Assembly: GCA_017962445.1 (NCBI GenBank)
Contig: JAGCVI010000027.1
Location: 62,001-126,000, forward strand
Source of the DNA: Bacteroidales bacterium
GTDB lineage: Bacteria > Bacteroidota > Bacteroidia > Bacteroidales > P3
Direction of reading: 5' to 3'
DNA: 64,000 bases
Under the pieces are notes generated by a model. That model had not been told where the DNA came from and did not search any database. It was given only the letters and a program-made list of their open reading frames with translations. Made by a program: the position numbers and the translations under genes. Numbering within the stretch: position 1 is the first letter of the stretch; every line of letters starts with the position of its first letter. Shown here piece by piece: positions 7,963 through 16,692 of the stretch.

Positions 7963-8556
7963 CTAACGTCCATCGGCAGGAAGAATGCCAACAGCGTACA
8001 TCATTTTCCTATAGTATTCGGCTTTTTCGGCGAGCGGCATAGGGAAAGCACGCGACGAAGAAGGCATGCGCCACAAACGCATCTCACGACCTGAAATGCA
8101 GAACCTGTTGTATTCTCCCATACGTGGAACCGCAACACCATAGTCCTCAGCAAAAACGGAGAAACTCTTCTGTCCGGTGCAGACAATATCATGGCATTCG
8201 GGTATTTGAGACAACAAGCCAGAGATATCCGTTTTCTCAACAATTTCAAGATCCTTGTCGGAAGCATTCCCGCTGAGACGACGCACTGCAATGGCAGTGT
8301 CAAAAATTGCGATGCCATGCTCACACAGCAACGACTGGATATCAGCCTGCCTAAAAGTCTTATGCCCAGCATCTACCAGTTTCTCTGAGTCGCCAAAAAA
8401 CAGCAATCCGAATATGTTCCACATCTGATTAGACCTGTTTGGATAAAAAAAAGTCATACACCAACGACGACGAGGTGGCGGAAAACTGCCAAGCATCAGT
8501 AGACGTGCATTTTTTGGCAGAAAGGGTTTCAGTGGATGTTGTTCAATGTCAAGCAT
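7963..8556 (-). CDS. Uracil-DNA glycosylase superfamily protein
   Basis: A 197-residue protein of the UDG/Mug fold. LLMLGSFPPPRRRW and FFYPNRSNQMWNIFG near the N-terminus fit motif 1 and the base-binding segment. RMPSSSRAFP near residue 163 fits motif 2 (the DNA-minor-groove loop). Likely role: excision of uracil or another damaged base from DNA. It does not match the classical Ung motifs, so substrate range is open. It is the last gene of the uvrD-dtd-SDR-udg operon, overlapping the SDR gene by 8 nt, and ends against the small feo gene. Confidence 0.75.
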   Translation of the reverse strand: MLDIEQHPLKPFLPKNARLLMLGSFPPPRRRWCMTFFYPNRSNQMWNIFGLLFFGDSEKLVDAGHKTFRQADIQSLLCEHGIAIFDTAIAVRRLSGNASDKDLEIVEKTDISGLLSQIPECHDIVCTGQKSFSVFAEDYGVAVPRMGEYNRFCISGREMRLWRMPSSSRAFPMPLAEKAEYYRKMMYAVGILPADGR

Positions 8557-9400
8557 TCCCGCTGTTAACGTTTATTCTGCAGAAAGCACGCATCAAGGCA
8601 TCCCACCAACGAGCAGGGAGAAGCCAGTGGACAAACACGCCCATGTGCGAGAATCGGCCGGTGCGATAACGGGCCCTGGGGTGACGACGATTGACAGCCT
8701 TTGAGATAGCTCTAGTTATTACAGATGGTGACGACAGGTATTTACCCGAATAGGCCTTTTGAAGCAGATTGCTCTCGGCAAGCGCTGTTTGCTCGTATGG
8801 GGTGTTTAACGACGATTCACGCAGATGACGTGCGGCAATAAGGCCCCAATCTGTCCTAATACCGCCTGGTTCAATCATAACAACATCGATTCCAAATGGT
8901 TTCATTTCCATGCGCAAGGCATCGCTAAAGGCCTCAACAGAAAACTTAGACACATGATACCAGCCACCAAAAGGCAACACAATCTTGCCTGCAATAGACG
9001 AGGTGTTGATGATGCGTCCACTACCCTGACGCCGCATTACAGGCAATACAAGCTGGCACAACCGAGCCAGGCCAAAGACGTTAACGTCCAATTGGCAGCG
9101 AGCCTCTTCCATGGTGACATTCTCAATTGCCCCGAAGTAACCATAGCCGGCATTGTTAATCAGCACATCTATGCGACCCTCGGTGGCAACAACCATATCG
9201 ACACCCTCTTGCATCGACTGTTCATCAGTGACATCCATTCTGACAGGTACCACTCCATAGTCTCTCAAAGGTTCCATAAGTTCCACACGACGAGCTGCAG
9301 CATATACCTTGTGCCCTTGAATGGCAAGAGACTGTGCTGCATCGAAACCGATACCACTACTGGCACCTGTAAGCAAAATCACTTTGCAATTGCTTTTCAT
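8549..9400 (-). CDS. Short-chain dehydrogenase/reductase (SDR)
   Basis: A 283-residue classical SDR. TGASSGIGF at residues 10-18 is the NAD(P)-binding glycine motif; NNAGYG follows; INTSSIAG holds the catalytic Ser; YHVSK holds the catalytic Tyr and Lys. Substrate is unknown. An Arg-rich insertion-like stretch (VNRRHPRARYRTGRFSH) near the C-terminus is typical of SDRs with a helical tail. It lies 11 nt after dtd and overlaps the glycosylase gene. Confidence 0.88.
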   Translation of the reverse strand: MKSNCKVILLTGASSGIGFDAAQSLAIQGHKVYAAARRVELMEPLRDYGVVPVRMDVTDEQSMQEGVDMVVATEGRIDVLINNAGYGYFGAIENVTMEEARCQLDVNVFGLARLCQLVLPVMRRQGSGRIINTSSIAGKIVLPFGGWYHVSKFSVEAFSDALRMEMKPFGIDVVMIEPGGIRTDWGLIAARHLRESSLNTPYEQTALAESNLLQKAYSGKYLSSPSVITRAISKAVNRRHPRARYRTGRFSHMGVFVHWLLPARWWDALMRAFCRINVNSGNA

Positions 9401-9411
9401 AAGATCTTTTA

Positions 9412-9873
9412 TTAAAACGATTCTCTCTGATGCGAGTCCATTATAATTGTCACTGGTCCGTCATTGACGAGGCCAACCTGCATGTTGGCGCCGAAAGTGC
9501 CTGTCTGCACAGGCCTGCCGAACAAAGATGAAAGGCGAGAACAAAACTCTTCATACATTGGAATAGCGAAATCAGGTCTCGAAGCATGTATGTAACTTGG
9601 CCTGTTGCCTTTGCGCGTGCTTGCCATAAGAGTAAACTGGCTCACCACGAGGATGCCTGTGTCTGGGAAATCAGTTATTGGAAGGTTCATCACACCATCT
9701 GCATCATCGAATAAGCGCATTGAAACAATCTTACGGCACAGATAATCAATATCCTCATCAGTGTCTCGGTCTTCTATGCCTAGCAATACTAAAAGTCCCG
9801 GACCAATAGCAGACTTGCGAACGCCGTCAATGTCGACAGTGGCGTTCTTTACCCTTTGAATGATTATACGCAT
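9412..9873 (-). CDS. dtd: D-aminoacyl-tRNA deacylase
   Basis: A 153-residue protein with both signatures of Dtd: SQFTLMA near residue 79 and the C-terminal GPVTI (NDGPVTIIMD). Role: hydrolysis of D-aminoacyl-tRNA (and mischarged glycyl-tRNA-Ala) in the cytoplasm as translation proofreading. Length is normal. The gene starts 2 nt after the uvrD stop codon, so translational coupling is likely. Confidence 0.95.
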   Translation of the reverse strand: MRIIIQRVKNATVDIDGVRKSAIGPGLLVLLGIEDRDTDEDIDYLCRKIVSMRLFDDADGVMNLPITDFPDTGILVVSQFTLMASTRKGNRPSYIHASRPDFAIPMYEEFCSRLSSLFGRPVQTGTFGANMQVGLVNDGPVTIIMDSHQRESF

Positions 9874-9875
9874 GA

Positions 9876-12233
9876 TTATTCTTTTATTATCTCCAGTTTG
9901 GCAAATTTAAGCATCAACTGTTTCTGTCCTATTTCGTTGAAGAAAATAATAGCCTTGCGGCTGTCAGCAGTGCCTTCGACCGACTGAACTTTTCCTCTAC
10001 CGAATTTGGAATGCATAACCCACATACCCGGCTGTATGGCATTGATTTCTTCCAACGAATTGCCCATTGTAGGACCCGAGGGAGCAGAATGCGTCTTGAC
10101 AACGTGGCGCACGTTGCGAGGCTCGTCAGGTTCTTTTTTCTTTTCTGACGGTATGTCGCCGAAAAGACGAGGCTGACTTGGCTTCGGAAAATCACCAATT
10201 TTGGGGAATGACGACTTGCGCTGGCGAGGCTTGAGAATGTACGATGGATCTATTTCCTCTACGAAACGACTTATTTCCTGATAGTTCATCTGTCCATACT
10301 GATACCTCATCAAAGCATATGAGAGCGTCAACTGGATTTCGGCACGTGTCACAGCGACATAGAAAAGACGGCGTTCCTCCTCGAGGTCTTGACGAGAAGA
10401 GATGGACATCATGCTCGGAAACAGGTTCTCCTCCATTCCAACGACATAGACATATGGAAATTCCAAACCTTTGGCAGCGTGTATAGTCATCAGCGAAACC
10501 TTGTCAGCGTCCTTGTCTTCGTCCTTGTCCTCAGAAGTGAGAAGCAAAACCTGTTGCAGGAACATATCGAGTGTCTTGATTTCTTTTTCATTGCCCTCTA
10601 CGGGGAATTGTTCTTCTTCATCGGTACCGCCAGGAGTGATATTGTCTTCTCGTTCGCAGTATTCCTGAATGCCGTTAAGCAACTCTTCGATGTTCTCTAT
10701 TCGGTTGGCGTTGTCCGGGTCCTCGTCGTTACGGAGCATGGTAATGAGTCCAGAGGCATTGACAATACGTTTGGCCAAGTCGTAAGCATCGGTCGTATAG
10801 ACTTGCGACGAAAACAGTTGAATCATCGTCTTGAATTCATCTATCTTGTTCAGAACTCCGTTGTTAAGGCCAAGACCGAAATCCTGTATATGCTCAATCA
10901 CAGTCCAAATACTTACATCGTTATCATTGGCGGCAAGACGGATGCGATCGAGTGTAGTGTTGCCTATGCCTCGCACTGGGTAGTTGATAACACGTACCAA
11001 CGACTCGTCGTCATGGTTGTTGACCACAAGACGCAGATAGGCAAGCACGTCTTTGATTTCCTTACGTCCATAGAATGAAATGCCTGCATAGACACGGTAA
11101 GGAATATTCTGTCTGCGCAACGATTCCTCGATGGCACGGCTCTGAATATTGGTACGGTAAAGGATGGCAAAATCCTTGAAAGGACGGTCGTCGCCAAGAT
11201 GCGCCTGAAGAATGGAGTCGGTCACCTTGCCGCCCTCGTCACGTTCATCGGTGCATTGCATCAGTGTGATAAGGTTGCCGGTACTATTGTCGGTCCATAT
11301 TTCCTTCTCTATCTGCTCCTTATTATTTGAAATAATTGAATTAGCCGCATTGACAATATTCTTTGTACTGCGGTAGTTCTGTTCCAGTTTAAAGAGTTTT
11401 ACGTTAGGGTAGTCACGTTTGAAATTAAAAATATTCTGTATGTTAGCACCACGGAATGCATATATGCTCTGTGCGTCGTCGCCTACAACACAGATGTTCT
11501 GATAGCGGGCAGCCAGTTTTTTGACAATCAAGTACTGAGCATAGTTTGTATCTTGATACTCATCGACAAGAATGTACCGGAAACGATTCTGATATTTCAA
11601 CAGCACCTCGGGAAAATCGCGCAACAAGATATTTGTATTAAACAGCAGGTCGTCGAAATCCATGGCCATGGAATTGCGCAGGCGTTTGTTGTACAGTTTG
11701 TATATCTCGCCAATCATAGGTTTCTTAGCGGTCAGGTCAGTCTGCTGAATCTCAGGGTTGGAACAATAGTCCTCCGGCCCTATTAGACTGCTCTTGGCCA
11801 TAGATATACGGCTCAACACATATCCCGCATTGTAAACCTTGTTGTCAAGATTCATAGCCTTGACAATCTGTTTTACAGCCGATTTGCTGTCGTCAGTGTC
11901 GTAGATAGTGAAACTCTGGATATAGCCTAGCTTCTGAGCCTCGGCGCGCAGCAAACGTGCAAAAACAGAGTGGAAAGTACCCATCCACAGGTTGCGAGCC
12001 TCAGGACCGACGAGCTTAATGATACGCTCCTTCATCTCGCCAGCGGCCTTGTTAGTGAAGGTCAAAGCAAGAATATTGAAAGCGTCTACGTCCTTCTCAA
12101 TCAGGTGTGCTATGCGGTAAGTCAGCGTGCGTGTCTTGCCGCTTCCGGCACCGGCAATAATCATCACCGGACCCTCGGTGCATTCGGCCGCCTCGCGCTG
12201 AGCGTCGTTCAGTTGTGCCAATAACTCACTCAT
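9876..12233 (-). CDS. ATP-dependent 3'-5' DNA helicase, UvrD/PcrA family
   Basis: A 785-residue superfamily 1A helicase. The N-terminal Q-motif region (LNDAQREA) is followed by Walker A AGAGSGKTRT near residue 27, Walker B VDEYQDTN, motif III GDDAQSIYAFRGA, motif IV LEQNYRS, and the later TIHAAKGLEFPYV and VAVTRAE motifs. The C-terminal ~60 residues include WVMHSKFGRGKV, the Tudor-like RNA-polymerase-binding part seen in PcrA. Role: strand separation in nucleotide excision and mismatch repair. It is the first gene of the uvrD-dtd-SDR-udg operon. Confidence 0.95.
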   Translation of the reverse strand: MSELLAQLNDAQREAAECTEGPVMIIAGAGSGKTRTLTYRIAHLIEKDVDAFNILALTFTNKAAGEMKERIIKLVGPEARNLWMGTFHSVFARLLRAEAQKLGYIQSFTIYDTDDSKSAVKQIVKAMNLDNKVYNAGYVLSRISMAKSSLIGPEDYCSNPEIQQTDLTAKKPMIGEIYKLYNKRLRNSMAMDFDDLLFNTNILLRDFPEVLLKYQNRFRYILVDEYQDTNYAQYLIVKKLAARYQNICVVGDDAQSIYAFRGANIQNIFNFKRDYPNVKLFKLEQNYRSTKNIVNAANSIISNNKEQIEKEIWTDNSTGNLITLMQCTDERDEGGKVTDSILQAHLGDDRPFKDFAILYRTNIQSRAIEESLRRQNIPYRVYAGISFYGRKEIKDVLAYLRLVVNNHDDESLVRVINYPVRGIGNTTLDRIRLAANDNDVSIWTVIEHIQDFGLGLNNGVLNKIDEFKTMIQLFSSQVYTTDAYDLAKRIVNASGLITMLRNDEDPDNANRIENIEELLNGIQEYCEREDNITPGGTDEEEQFPVEGNEKEIKTLDMFLQQVLLLTSEDKDEDKDADKVSLMTIHAAKGLEFPYVYVVGMEENLFPSMMSISSRQDLEEERRLFYVAVTRAEIQLTLSYALMRYQYGQMNYQEISRFVEEIDPSYILKPRQRKSSFPKIGDFPKPSQPRLFGDIPSEKKKEPDEPRNVRHVVKTHSAPSGPTMGNSLEEINAIQPGMWVMHSKFGRGKVQSVEGTADSRKAIIFFNEIGQKQLMLKFAKLEIIKE

Positions 12234-12276
12234 TTCTAAAAGATGTATGATTGAAAATGATAGCTAAAAGAAATTG

Positions 12277-12284
12277 CAAATGTA
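12277..12284 (-). promoter_or_regulatory. Candidate -7 promoter element of the uvrD operon
   Basis: On the minus strand it reads TACATTTG (TAnnTTTG), 43 nt before the uvrD ATG. A -33 TTG is not evident. Confidence 0.45.
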
Positions 12285-12394
12285 CACAAAAAAAATGGAT
12301 TTAAACTCAGGTGCACAAAGAAAATATTACACGGGATGGAACCACCTACGATTGCCTATTGCAAAATCCTAATACAATGAAGATTATGCAAATG

Positions 12395-13024
12395 TCACTC
12401 GCTATCGTTCCGAATGATATAGTTGAAGCGGTCAATTCGAGTGACACCCCAGTCTTTAAGCATAGCAACAGTGCGATCACGGTCGACGTCGGTGTTGAAG
12501 TGCGGGATCAGAGGAACACGGACAATGATATGCTCTGCACCTTTCTTCTTCAGCAGCCATTGCAGATTGGCGAGAACACGCTTGTTGCTACGGCCAGTAT
12601 AAGCTTTGTATATTTCTGGATTGAAATCCTTTATGTCGACAATAAAATCATCTATCACTTCGGCGGCCTGAACCACCGATTGCCTTGAAACAGAGAGTGA
12701 CGTCTCTGCTGTCAGTCGCCACGCCGAGCCGCACAATTCGCGGAAGCGTGAAAGAAAATCAATGCGAAGCAACGGCTCGCCGCCACCAAAGCAGATGCCG
12801 CCACCGGTGGCAAGGAAATAGAGATTGTCAATACGGACGTATTCGTAGAGTGTTTCCGGTGAGAAAACACCACAATCCCTAGGTGGTCGCAGAGAGGCAG
12901 GATTCAGGCAATATTTGCAGCGTAACGGACAACCGTGAAAGGCAGCCAGAGTGGTAACACCCACTCCATCTATGCCTATTCTGTGTCGCGAAACCCCAAT
13001 AAAAGGTACAGAATCCATAAACAC
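12395..13024 (-). CDS. Radical SAM protein, glycyl-radical-activating-enzyme-like
   Basis: A 209-residue radical SAM enzyme. Cys32, Cys36 and Cys39 (GCPLRCKYC) form the CX3CX2C cluster site. GGGICFGGGEPLL is the SAM-binding GGE motif, and DIKDFNPEIYKAYTG matches the Asp-X-Lys motif of pyruvate-formate-lyase activases. It lacks the extra ferredoxin domain that many such activases have. No glycyl radical enzyme is encoded nearby. The gene starts 6 nt after the stop of the Cys-rich membrane protein gene (13031-13726), so the two are very probably one operon and may act together. The substrate is unknown. Confidence 0.85.
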   Translation of the reverse strand: MFMDSVPFIGVSRHRIGIDGVGVTTLAAFHGCPLRCKYCLNPASLRPPRDCGVFSPETLYEYVRIDNLYFLATGGGICFGGGEPLLRIDFLSRFRELCGSAWRLTAETSLSVSRQSVVQAAEVIDDFIVDIKDFNPEIYKAYTGRSNKRVLANLQWLLKKKGAEHIIVRVPLIPHFNTDVDRDRTVAMLKDWGVTRIDRFNYIIRNDSE

Positions 13025-13030
13025 AAAAAA

Positions 13031-13726
13031 TCAAGGGGTTGGGAAATGTTCTATTTGATCACTGGTAAACGTCTGTCCCGAAGGAGCATCCTTATCAAGA
13101 AATCGAGCGACTGGAGACGGCATCCCTCTAATTATTACATCGCTTGGCTGTACTAAAACAGGACCTCTTTCCAAAATAAAATCAAACACTTTAACCCACG
13201 TACCGTCAGGATTACGCTCAATGTCCAATTCTGTTTTCGCATCTTTGTATGAAGGGTAGCCAACCACTATCTCATAGATTCCCTTCTTAATATTTCTTAT
13301 TATATAGTCACCGTCAATACCAGTTCGCACAGTTTTGATCATTTGTCCATCCTTTTTCAGAATTACTTTTGCACCAACCAAAGGTTCCTGCCATTTGGAC
13401 TCCTTTACTATTCCTTTCAACGAAAAGACATTAGTATCCGTTTGCTCCGTCTGTTGCTTTTGTGGCGACACAGGTTCCTGAGCCATTGCATTCTGGCATG
13501 TCGCAAGTGACACGGTCACTCCAGCAATCATTGCAGCCTTGCCCAACAAACTGCGACGGGTCAACTCTTTTTCAAGAATCTGCAATTCCATCTCGCAACG
13601 CGGACAGGTACCGCTACACTCGCCCTGATAAGTGCATTCTGGGATGTCGAGTGCAATATCATTGTCCTTCGCTATCTGACGGCGAATCTCCTTGAGATGG
13701 CTGCATACCTGTTTTCCGTATTCCAT
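13031..13726 (-). CDS. Cys-rich membrane protein with carboxypeptidase-regulatory-like domain
   Basis: A 231-residue protein. Residues 1-55 form a charged, helix-prone domain with Cys8 and a CX5CX3CX2C motif (Cys31, 37, 41, 44), which could bind an Fe-S cluster or zinc. TRRSLLGKAAMIAG at 56-69 starts a hydrophobic segment to about residue 82 that resembles an internal Tat-type signal or anchor and ends in AMAQ. Residues ~102-180 look like a carboxypeptidase-regulatory (CNA-B-like) fold: SLKGIVKESKWQEPLVGAKV and GIDGDYIIRNIKKGIYEI. The tail (TFTSDQIEHFPTP) resembles the start of a TonB-receptor plug, but the protein ends there. No function is recognised. Paired with the radical SAM gene 6 nt downstream. 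Confidence 0.75.
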   Translation of the reverse strand: MEYGKQVCSHLKEIRRQIAKDNDIALDIPECTYQGECSGTCPRCEMELQILEKELTRRSLLGKAAMIAGVTVSLATCQNAMAQEPVSPQKQQTEQTDTNVFSLKGIVKESKWQEPLVGAKVILKKDGQMIKTVRTGIDGDYIIRNIKKGIYEIVVGYPSYKDAKTELDIERNPDGTWVKVFDFILERGPVLVQPSDVIIRGMPSPVARFLDKDAPSGQTFTSDQIEHFPTP

Positions 13727-13827
13727 AGTTTTCCTTTCTATCTTTACGCCCTATTTGTAACATTAACTGGGGGAAATTTACACAATAACGAAAAAAATAT
13801 TTTTTTATTATAAAGTTCCATGTTTTT

Positions 13828-14505
13828 CTATCTCCATCTCAACGACTTAAGATATTCCTTATGTTCATCGGAAACACGGAAACTCTCAACGGATTTTTGA
13901 ATGGCTTTGTTGTGCGACCATTGTGGCAGCCGACGACTTTCAATGTATGGCAGTGCCGCATCATACTGTTTGGCAAGAGCCGTGGCAAAATACCAGGCCT
14001 GCATCATACGTATATAATATTCTTCACGTTGAATACTTGCCACCCAATCAAGAAAACGAAGCTCAAATGCATCATCAAGGAAATGACGCATCAGCATTCC
14101 TACAGCGAAACGGACAGTGTACTCGTGCTTTGACTGCAACCACTGCTCGATATACGGCAACAACTCGCAGCGATGCTTGACAAAACAAACTGGCGACAGC
14201 TGGTCGCATGTGGCCCAATTGTCGACAAATGGCAGGAAACGGCATAAATCATGGACGCATTCGTCGTAGTCCTTCATCAGCGACAAAACGAAGGCATGCA
14301 GCTGGTTTTCTTCGAAATAGCGATGCGGGAGCGTAGTCACGAACTGTCCTGCCTCGCCATTTTTTATCATTTCCCTAGCCAACGATCTGAGTGCCGGCGT
14401 ACGGACTCCTATTATCGTTTCAGGCTGCACCGACGGAATCAGACTTTTCTGAAAATCAGCATATTTTTTATCACAAAGTAAAAAAAGACGCACAATTATT
14501 TCCAT
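13828..14505 (-). CDS. DNA alkylation repair protein, AlkD-like
   Basis: A 225-residue all-helical HEAT-like repeat protein. GVRTPALRSLAREM, the motif around VDNWATCDQL and the C-terminal WSHNKAIQKSVESFR are characteristic of the AlkD family. Family role: excision of N3- and N7-alkylated purines by capturing the damaged base without flipping it. It stands 101 nt before the Cys-rich protein gene on the same strand, so its link to that operon is uncertain. Confidence 0.85.
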   Translation of the reverse strand: MEIIVRLFLLCDKKYADFQKSLIPSVQPETIIGVRTPALRSLAREMIKNGEAGQFVTTLPHRYFEENQLHAFVLSLMKDYDECVHDLCRFLPFVDNWATCDQLSPVCFVKHRCELLPYIEQWLQSKHEYTVRFAVGMLMRHFLDDAFELRFLDWVASIQREEYYIRMMQAWYFATALAKQYDAALPYIESRRLPQWSHNKAIQKSVESFRVSDEHKEYLKSLRWR

Positions 14506-14539
14506 AAGTTGTTAACGACAGAGCAGGCTGATTATTGTA

Positions 14540-14567
14540 CAAAAAAAAGATGCCCCGAAGGACATCT
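14540..14567 (-). terminator. Rho-independent terminator of the sigma/anti-sigma/barrel operon
   Basis: On the minus strand the hairpin has an 8-bp stem (AGATGTCC/GGGCATCT with one G-T pair), a TTCG tetraloop, and a run of eight T. It lies 27 nt after the stop of the barrel gene 14595-15749. Confidence 0.8.
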
Positions 14568-14594
14568 CGTTATGAAAGGTACTGTTATTAACCA

Positions 14595-15749
14595 TTATAT
14601 CATGAAGCCAATCTTGATGGGATAGACTTTTGTGTCGGTGTCAATGAAGACCGGCAGCGTAGGAACCTGGATAAAGATTCCGAAAGCCTTGCGTTTGAAA
14701 GTCAAACGAACATCCAGCTTGTATGGATTAACGAACTGTGAAACACCGTCCTGCACGGACTGATAGTTGCGTCCGCGTTTTTCGAGTTCATGTTTCAGGC
14801 CCGTGTGGCTGCTACTGAACGAAAGGCCAGGGATAATGCCAAGAGACAGCTTGAATTTCTTCAACAAACCCTTGTCGCGATACTCAAATTCGACAGGCAT
14901 AGTGATATAACGAGTCACTAAACGCGTAGACCAATCGCCGAGATTGGTGCCTGAAACACCGCTTACAGCATCCACACCTGCTTGGTTCTGAGTAACAAAT
15001 GCACCCGTATTGTCCATAGTAACATAGTTGTCGGTGAACTTATAAACATCCGATTCATAGCCGATACCCAGCGAGAACTTGAAATGGTCAGTCATCACAA
15101 TAGCATAGTTTTCAGAGAGCTGGTAACTGCTGAAACTGGTACGAAGGTTGTATGCCCCATCCATTTTCATCAGACCATTGTACCATGAGTCGCCCCAGTT
15201 AGTAAAAGCCCAGTGGAAATCAAAATTGGTACGTTCACTGACACTGTATTTGCGTTTTTTGCTCGACGTGGACAGTTTGCTTCTAGTGGCAGTTGTACGG
15301 CTGATGCTATCGTATGTACTTGTAAACTCGTCAATTATTTCCTTAAGTTCTTCAGCAAACGATTTTGCAGAGCCGTCGTTCTCGAAACGGAAACTTTTGT
15401 CGCCATCAGGATAGGATATATGGCACTGCTGGTCCTCATGGGTAGTTGAAATCTGGTTGCGGCGCACATGCACAAAGTACTCATTCTCACCTACAGTGTC
15501 GTATATCGTCAAACGATTGTAGGCTATGAACACGTTCCTGTCGCGTTCTGGATTGGCATAGGTAGGATTGTACGACACCTCGATGTAATTCACCGTGTCA
15601 TATGCCACATTTATTTTAGCCTTGCCTTGAAAATCAAGAATACTGACCGTATTGCCAAAATCCTGGCGAATTTTTTTGCTTTGAGCTGAGACTGTCGTAC
15701 CCGCCGTCAAAAGCAGCATTGATGCGACAATTAAAGTGATTTTTTTCAT
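14595..15749 (-). CDS. Outer-membrane beta-barrel protein, unknown function
   Basis: A 384-residue protein with a signal peptide (MKKITLIVASMLLLTAGTTVSAQ). Residues ~24-115 are a beta-rich domain (VSILDFQGKAKINVAYDTVNYIEVSY). A low-complexity Ser/Thr/Arg/Lys linker lies around residues 150-172. The C-terminal ~200 residues alternate polar and hydrophobic residues in the way of membrane beta-strands, for example FKFSLGIGYESDVYKF and YITMPVEFEYR. The ATG overlaps the stop of the anti-sigma-like gene by 4 nt, so the two are translationally coupled. I infer a sensor or a target of that regulatory pair; this is not established. Confidence 0.72.
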   Translation of the reverse strand: MKKITLIVASMLLLTAGTTVSAQSKKIRQDFGNTVSILDFQGKAKINVAYDTVNYIEVSYNPTYANPERDRNVFIAYNRLTIYDTVGENEYFVHVRRNQISTTHEDQQCHISYPDGDKSFRFENDGSAKSFAEELKEIIDEFTSTYDSISRTTATRSKLSTSSKKRKYSVSERTNFDFHWAFTNWGDSWYNGLMKMDGAYNLRTSFSSYQLSENYAIVMTDHFKFSLGIGYESDVYKFTDNYVTMDNTGAFVTQNQAGVDAVSGVSGTNLGDWSTRLVTRYITMPVEFEYRDKGLLKKFKLSLGIIPGLSFSSSHTGLKHELEKRGRNYQSVQDGVSQFVNPYKLDVRLTFKRKAFGIFIQVPTLPVFIDTDTKVYPIKIGFMI

Positions 15750-16651
15750 AATATACTTGCTATTAAACTTTTAATTATTAAATTATTTTCTTTTTTATGT
15801 TCTATATCCATAATAATTCTATCCTCACGTTCCTGATGGCGGCGGCGTGTATTGGCAACAAAACTGCCGCTCTTGGCTGCAATGTCGCTGATCAGGTCAG
15901 TCAACTGCGACATAGCATCGCCACGCTGATTGGCAGGAGCCTCGTACACTGGAGTTTGAAGCGACATCACTTCTGAAAGGTTATCCATATATGTTATCAA
16001 TCTGTTGGAATATACAGCATCAACATCATTGTTCCAATCATTATAGATATACTGTTCATTCTCTTCATTTGGCACAAAACCATCTGCAATCGCTGCATCG
16101 GCCAAAAGATGTTCCTGTTCGTTGAACACGGGTGCATACGATTCCGCAATCTCTTTATCCTGCTCTACAACAACAGGTTGCTGTACCTGAGCATAGTACT
16201 GATGTTTCATATCTAATGGCGAATCCCGATGTAATACCATTTCTACGGACGAATCCTTAACATTAGTGTCATTCCTGGTTTCAATCACACCTGTAATGGT
16301 ATTGGAAGCAACCATGGTACCGCCTTCAACATCAGCACCGCTCAACGGGCGCAACATCAATGTTCCGACAGCAAGAAGTACACACGCCGCAGCTGCATAA
16401 TAGATCCATACCGGGACTATTCGTTTGCGTTTGGCGGCTTTGGGGCCTCCGTCACGAAGCAACTCTGCATCAGCATATGTCATCGTGACACCTGCCGGAA
16501 GAGTCAATGCCGGGTCGTATAGGTCGGCCATCTCACGCCATTCGGGATGAATGCTCAGTGCTTCCTCAATTTCGGAAGTCTCAGCGGCGTCGAGCATTCC
16601 CTCTTTGTAGCGGAACAGATAGAGTTCTATATTTTCGTTTGATAATTCCAT
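15746..16651 (-). CDS. Membrane anti-sigma-factor-like protein
   Basis: A 301-residue single-pass membrane protein. Residues 1-70 form a short acidic, helical cytoplasmic domain beginning SNENIELYLFRYKEGML. The membrane segment is about 79-100 (VPVWIYYAAAACVLLAVGT). The rest is periplasmic and poorly ordered in appearance (rich in Asp, Glu, Asn, Val), with a basic stretch NTRRRHQERED near the end. Location 41 nt after an ECF sigma gene and this topology indicate an anti-sigma role by inference. There is no clear zinc-binding HXXXCXXC motif. It overlaps the downstream barrel gene by 4 nt. Confidence 0.7.
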   Translation of the reverse strand: MELSNENIELYLFRYKEGMLDAAETSEIEEALSIHPEWREMADLYDPALTLPAGVTMTYADAELLRDGGPKAAKRKRIVPVWIYYAAAACVLLAVGTLMLRPLSGADVEGGTMVASNTITGVIETRNDTNVKDSSVEMVLHRDSPLDMKHQYYAQVQQPVVVEQDKEIAESYAPVFNEQEHLLADAAIADGFVPNEENEQYIYNDWNNDVDAVYSNRLITYMDNLSEVMSLQTPVYEAPANQRGDAMSQLTDLISDIAAKSGSFVANTRRRHQEREDRIIMDIEHKKENNLIIKSLIASIL

Positions 16652-16692
16652 TTTCTCAGAAGTTTTAGGCGTGATTAAACTTGTTAGGCATT

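Noticed and set aside
10389-11078. 229-residue plus-strand frame opposite uvrD
   Set aside because: Antisense shadow of the helicase motifs.
13700-13827. Promoter search before the Cys-rich protein gene
   Set aside because: No TAnnTTTG element could be found on the minus strand, so no promoter is reported.
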